Assembly (NCBI GenBank): GCA_964558325.1
Contig: CAZLCX010000001.1
Location: 1 to 64,000, forward strand
From: Halonatronomonas sp964558325
GTDB lineage: Bacteria > Bacillota > Halanaerobiia > Halanaerobiales > Halarsenatibacteraceae
Length of the DNA: 64,000 bases
Direction: 5' to 3'
The notes under the pieces are model-generated. The model was given only the letters and a program-made list of their open reading frames with translations. It did not search any database and was not told where the DNA came from. Below are positions 60,376-64,000 of the stretch, one piece after another. How positions within the stretch are numbered: the stretch's first letter is position 1; each line of letters starts with the position of its first letter. The translations under genes were made by a program, and so were the position numbers.

Positions 60376-60789
60376 ATGGAAATCAATGCGGAATGGACCG
60401 GCGGGCTGGCTTTTAATTCAAAAGGTGAATCAAACCATGAAGTATTAATGGATGCTTCAAGAGCGGTTGGCGGAGAAGATAAAGGTCCTCGCCCAATGGA
60501 GCTATTATTACATGGAATTGCAGGTTGTACTGGAATTGATATAGTTAAAACTCTGGAGAAAATGAAAGTAGATATTGATGATTTTAAAATAAGTGTTGAT
60601 GGAGAACGGGCAAATGATTATCCAAAAAAATATACAAAGATAAATCTTCATTTTACAATAAAGGGAGCCGGTTTAACAGATAAAAAAGTATCAAGGGCTG
60701 TGAATTTAAGTTTGGATAAGTATTGTTCCGCAAGTAATTCTTTATCGGCTGAAATTAAAGGTAGTTATGAGATAATATCAACTGAATAA
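60376..60789 (+). CDS. OsmC family peroxiredoxin-like protein
   Basis: A 137-residue thiol protein of the OsmC/Ohr superfamily (YhfA-like branch). The redox Cys pair is Cys51 in 'HGIAGCTGIDIV' and Cys117 in 'SLDKYCSASNS', with the basic/acidic motif 'EDKGPRPMELLL'. It reduces organic peroxides or binds lipoyl/thiol partners; the substrate is not fixed. GGGAGAG precedes the ATG. Confidence 0.92.
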   Translation: MEINAEWTGGLAFNSKGESNHEVLMDASRAVGGEDKGPRPMELLLHGIAGCTGIDIVKTLEKMKVDIDDFKISVDGERANDYPKKYTKINLHFTIKGAGLTDKKVSRAVNLSLDKYCSASNSLSAEIKGSYEIISTE

Positions 60790-60810
60790 ATTGATAAAAA
60801 CTTATGCATT

Positions 60811-60840
60811 TAGGCCAGAGTATACTGGCCTATTTTTTTT
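60811..60840 (+). terminator. Terminator after osmC-like gene
   Basis: TAGGCCAG pairs with CTGGCCTA around a 6-base loop, followed by eight T. Confidence 0.85.
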
Positions 60841-60970
60841 ATTTTTAGAAAACTTTTTAATTCAGGCAGGAATTTATTAATTATTATTGAATATATAAAG
60901 TGTAATTAAAGAAAAAAACAAAATTGAATATTTATTTAAGTTTATTTTATAAGTTATAAGGAGGAATAAA

Positions 60971-62443
60971 ATGATTGATTTAAGAAAGAATGAAGAAGTT
61001 TTAGAAAAAGCGGTGGCAAGGGCGAAAGAAAAAGGTGTTGTTATTCCAACTCTGGCACAGATGAAAAATCCAGACTTAATTCCTGAAAAAGTAAAAGAAA
61101 AACTTAAAGAAGTTGGTCTCTGGGATGTGGATCCAGTCAACCTTTTTAGAATAAGTTGGCATAATGAGCCTAGTGAAAGCGGAGGACAGTATGGTGGAGT
61201 TAATTATGTTGAATTACCTTCTGAATTAACTGGAGTAGATGCAAGAATAATTGCTTTAGTTGGTAAATGGATGCCTACAGGTGCTCATAAGATTGGGCCA
61301 ACATTTGGCTGTCTGGTACCTAAGTTAGTTACCGGTCAATTTGACCCCACTACTGAAAAAGCTGTCTGGCCGTCAACTGGCAATTATTGTCGAGGAGGAG
61401 CCTATAATTCAAAATTATTAGGTTGTAATTCTATTGCAATTTTACCTGAAGAGATGAGCAGAGAAAGATTTGAATGGCTGGAAAATATGGCTGATGAAGT
61501 AATTCCCACAGTTGGAAGCGAAAGTAATGTAAAGGAAATCTTTGATAAATGCTGGGAATTAAAAGAAACTAGAGATAATATTAATGTATTTAATCAATTT
61601 GATGAACTTGGAAATCATCTCTGGCATTACGAAGTTACTGGTAATGCTATGGCAAAAGCCTTTGAAGATATGGATGGTAAAAACTTAGCAGGAGTTGTTT
61701 TAGCATCTGGTTCTGCTGGGACTTTAGGTTCTGCAGATAGGGTTAAAGAATTATATCCCCATGCCAAACTGGCTGTTTCTGAAGCATTACAATGTCCAAC
61801 ACTTTTAAATAATGGTTTTGGTGCTCATAGGATTGAAGGAATTGGAGATAAACATGTTCCCTGGGTTCATAATGTAAGAAACACTGATATGGTGATGGCA
61901 GTCGATGATAATTATGCTATGAATTTGGTCCGACTCTTTAATACTGAGGTTGGACAGGATTATTTAAGAGAGATAGGTGTTCCTGAAGAGACCGTTAAAC
62001 AGTTGGATTTAATGGGAATTTCAAGTATCGCTAATATGCTTTCTGCGATTAAATTTGCTAAATACTATGAACTAGGTGAAGATGATGTTATAGTGACTGT
62101 TTTTACAGATTCAATGGAACTATATGGTTCCAGGGTAGAAGAAATGATAGAAGAAGCAGGTGGTTATGAGAAAATAGATGCTGCAGTTGATTATGAGCGT
62201 TATATATTAGGTACAACTATAGATCATGTTGAAGAACTAACTTATTATACTAAAAAGAGAATTCATAATCTTAAATATTATACCTGGATTGAGCAACAGC
62301 AAAAAGATTTAGAAGAATTAAATGCTCAGTGGTATGATTATGAAAATTATTGGGGAGATCTCCATAAACTGGCTCCAAAAATTGATGAATTAATAAATGA
62401 ATTTAATAAAAGAACAGGTTTATTGGAGGAGTTGGAAGAATAA
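60971..62443 (+). CDS. TrpB-like fold-type II PLP enzyme of unknown reaction
   Basis: A 490-residue pyridoxal-phosphate enzyme. 'WMPTGAHKIGPTFGCLV' carries the likely PLP lysine (Lys107), 'WPSTGNYCRGGAYNSKLLG' the phosphate/substrate loop, and 'VVLASGSAGTLGSADRVKELYPHAKLAVSEA' the glycine-rich cofactor site. The core resembles cysteine synthase/TrpB proteins but is longer, with a helical C-terminus rich in Glu, Asn, Tyr and Trp. AAGGAGG precedes the ATG. It ends on the base before a threonine synthase-like gene. The reaction is unknown; an amino acid beta- or gamma-elimination or replacement is plausible. Confidence 0.82.
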   Translation: MIDLRKNEEVLEKAVARAKEKGVVIPTLAQMKNPDLIPEKVKEKLKEVGLWDVDPVNLFRISWHNEPSESGGQYGGVNYVELPSELTGVDARIIALVGKWMPTGAHKIGPTFGCLVPKLVTGQFDPTTEKAVWPSTGNYCRGGAYNSKLLGCNSIAILPEEMSRERFEWLENMADEVIPTVGSESNVKEIFDKCWELKETRDNINVFNQFDELGNHLWHYEVTGNAMAKAFEDMDGKNLAGVVLASGSAGTLGSADRVKELYPHAKLAVSEALQCPTLLNNGFGAHRIEGIGDKHVPWVHNVRNTDMVMAVDDNYAMNLVRLFNTEVGQDYLREIGVPEETVKQLDLMGISSIANMLSAIKFAKYYELGEDDVIVTVFTDSMELYGSRVEEMIEEAGGYEKIDAAVDYERYILGTTIDHVEELTYYTKKRIHNLKYYTWIEQQQKDLEELNAQWYDYENYWGDLHKLAPKIDELINEFNKRTGLLEELEE

Positions 62444-63700
62444 ATGGAAAATGTTAGTCATTTAAGTTGTATTAATTGTGGAAAAGAATATGAACCTCTT
62501 CCTGAACGTTATCTCTGCGATGACTGTGGAGAAAAGGGTCTTTTAGAGGTAGAATATAATTATGATAAGATTGCTTCTAAATGGAGTAAAGAAGATTTAT
62601 CAGCTACAGGTGATCAGAGGATCTGGAGGTATCGTCCCTTATTACCGATTGAAGATGATACTCCCTTACCCCCCTTATCGGTGGGGAATACTCCAATATA
62701 TGAATCAAAAAAATTAGCAGAAGAACTGGGACTTGAGAATATTTGGATTAAAGATGATGGCTTAAATCCAACAGGTTCTTTAAAGGATAGAGCTTCTGCT
62801 ATGGCTGTTGTCAAAGCTCAGGAGGCAGGTGCTAAGGTAATCTCCTGTTCTTCAACAGGTAATGCAGCTTCATCTTTAGCTGGGAACGCAGCTTCTATGG
62901 GCGGCAAATTAGAAACAGTAATCTTTGTTCCAGGCAGAGCTCCAGGAGGAAAATTAGCTCAACTTTTAATATATGGAGCAAATGTAGTTTCAGTCCAGGG
63001 TGATTATCAGGCAGCATATGATCTTTCAGCTGCAGCTATTAATAAGTGGGGTTGGTATAATCGGAATGCAGCCATTAATCCTTATATGGTTGAAGGAAAG
63101 AAGACTGCAGTTTTAGAAATGGCGGAGCAGATGGATTTTGACTTACCAGATTGGCTGGTTTTCTCTGTCGGCGATGGCTGTACTATTGCCGGTGCCTGGA
63201 AAGCTTTACAGGATCTTAATGAAATAGGTTTTATTGAAAAAGTTCCTAAACTCCTTGGTGTTCAGGCTGAAGGCTGTGCTCCAATTACAAGGTCTTTTTA
63301 TTCTGACGAACCTCTTACCATTGTTGATGAAAACACAATTGCTGATAGTATAGCTGTTGGCAATCCTAGAAACTTTAAAAAAGCTATTAGAGGAATAAAA
63401 AACAGTAATGGTGAGATGATTAATGTTTCTGATGAAGAGATTTACGAGATGATGAGATTATTAGGTAAAACAACTGGCATATTTGGAGAACCTGCAGGTG
63501 TTGCAGGATTAGCTGGTATTCGCAAAATGGTTTCTCAGGATAGAATAAAGTCAGATGAAAAGGTAGGTTTTGTAGTAACAGGTAATGGTTTAAAAGATGT
63601 CAAGAATGCAAGAAAAGCGACAGAAGAACCATTATCAATTAAGCCAGATATAGAATTATTGGAACAAGAATTTATCCGACAGGGGGTAATTGAGGGCTGA
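62444..63700 (+). CDS. Threonine synthase-like PLP enzyme
   Basis: A 418-residue fold-type II PLP enzyme. An N-terminal zinc ribbon (Cys9, 12, 25, 28) precedes 'LSVGNTPIYESKKLAEELGLENIWIKDDGLNPTGSLKDRAS' type sequence, with PLP lysine Lys114 in 'NPTGSLKDR', then 'SCSSTGNAASSLAG' and 'FGEPAGVAGLAGI'. Sequence class is threonine synthase, but pairing with the TrpB-like gene and an XRE regulator, with no homoserine pathway genes nearby, suggests a catabolic or specialised role. The start is the ATG immediately after the previous stop. Confidence 0.82.
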   Translation: MENVSHLSCINCGKEYEPLPERYLCDDCGEKGLLEVEYNYDKIASKWSKEDLSATGDQRIWRYRPLLPIEDDTPLPPLSVGNTPIYESKKLAEELGLENIWIKDDGLNPTGSLKDRASAMAVVKAQEAGAKVISCSSTGNAASSLAGNAASMGGKLETVIFVPGRAPGGKLAQLLIYGANVVSVQGDYQAAYDLSAAAINKWGWYNRNAAINPYMVEGKKTAVLEMAEQMDFDLPDWLVFSVGDGCTIAGAWKALQDLNEIGFIEKVPKLLGVQAEGCAPITRSFYSDEPLTIVDENTIADSIAVGNPRNFKKAIRGIKNSNGEMINVSDEEIYEMMRLLGKTTGIFGEPAGVAGLAGIRKMVSQDRIKSDEKVGFVVTGNGLKDVKNARKATEEPLSIKPDIELLEQEFIRQGVIEG

Positions 63701-64000
63701 TGAAGAAAAATCTTAAACTAGGTTCAAAAATTAGAGAAATGCGAAGAGCTCAGAATATGAGTCTGGCACAACTGGCAGATAAAATTGATAAAACTTCAAG
63801 TTATTTAAGCCAGGTAGAACGAGGTTTAGCAGAACCTTCCATAACAGCACTGAGAGAGATATCTAAAGCCCTGGATGTTCCTATATTTTACTTTTTAGTT
63901 GATGATGAGGAACATAATGCTGTTGTTCGCAAGAATGAGAGAAAGCAACTAGGATATCCTAATTCTAATTCTAAAGTGGAATTAATAAGTCCTGATTTAA
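63700..64000 (+). CDS. XRE family regulator (partial, runs off the window)
   Basis: The first 100 residues of a helix-turn-helix protein: 'LGSKIREMRRAQNMSLAQLADKIDKTSSYLSQVERGLAEPS' and 'LREISKALDVPIFYFLVDDEE' are a classic XRE/Cro domain. The sequence after it ('VVRKNERKQLGYPNSNSKVELIS') fits the start of a cupin sensor domain, common in regulators of amino acid use. The ATG overlaps the stop of the threonine synthase-like gene by one base, so it belongs to the same operon. The 3' end is outside the window. Confidence 0.88.
   Translation, partial: MKKNLKLGSKIREMRRAQNMSLAQLADKIDKTSSYLSQVERGLAEPSITALREISKALDVPIFYFLVDDEEHNAVVRKNERKQLGYPNSNSKVELISPDL

Overview
The window reads as one chromosomal stretch of a low-GC, anaerobic, fermentative Firmicute with a diderm, probably halophilic character; Halanaerobiales is my best guess. 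Supporting signs are a single-polypeptide pyruvate:ferredoxin oxidoreductase, many ferredoxin-type proteins, Rex, acidic proteins, and a secreted, extremely acidic OmpH/Skp-like protein that implies an outer membrane. The Firmicutes gene orders tadA-ffs-dnaX-ybaB-recR and tmk-darA-holB-ricT-yabA-rsmI-metG are both present. The taxonomic call is inference from content, not from a marker comparison.

Layout. 0-3.7 kb: selA, selB and a tRNA-Sec gene, the core of selenocysteine insertion. 3.7-8.5 kb: HtpX protease, then an operon of a small CC-motif protein, a MoxR ATPase, a DUF58 protein and a TgpA-like membrane protein that lacks the transglutaminase core. 8.5-12.4 kb: an asymmetric heterodimeric ABC exporter of BmrCD type. 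12.7-22 kb: ZIP metal transporter, tryptophanase with an iron-sulfur aldo/keto reductase, PFOR, a CPBP protease, a glutamine amidotransferase-like hydrolase, tRNA-Arg(ACG) and a small Cys-rich protein. 22-30 kb: a sugar kinase cut by an assembly gap, an MFS transporter, a TM-helix channel-like protein, HtrA, a GH13 amylase, DegV and DUF554. 30-36 kb: an accessory block with an Asp-variant ferredoxin, an adenosine deaminase-like protein, a QueG-like iron-sulfur protein, an AAC(3)-family protein, and an ArsR-regulated operon for a membrane polyferredoxin fused to a flavin reductase. 36-41.5 kb: OmpH, YvlD, a decayed sigma-54 activator, a macrodomain protein, an MFS transporter, an MtnX-like phosphatase and AbgT. 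41.7-45.5 kb: tadA overlapping tRNA-Ser, a second tRNA-Ser, SRP RNA, dnaX, ybaB and recR. 46-60.8 kb: a DUF362 ferredoxin, guaB, trxB, the tmk-to-metG block, rex, cheB-cheR, a YycJ-like hydrolase, rlmH and an OsmC protein. 61-64 kb: a TrpB-like PLP enzyme, a threonine synthase-like enzyme and an XRE regulator that runs off the end.

How the genes fit together. Electron flow is the recurring theme: PFOR makes reduced ferredoxin, several ferredoxins and an NAD(P)H-linked membrane flavo-iron-sulfur protein could carry it, Rex senses NADH/NAD, and TrxB and OsmC handle thiols and peroxides. TadA in this window would make the inosine needed by the tRNA-Arg(ACG) also present here.

Most unusual: intergenic regions at about 21.6-21.9, 38.9 and 45.6-46.1 kb hold degenerate tandem arrays with an exact 11-bp period but a different consensus at each place. 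One of them lies at an assembly gap whose two edges share an identical 55 bp. Three 100-N gaps (22848-22947, 45808-45907, 47333-47432) limit what can be said locally.
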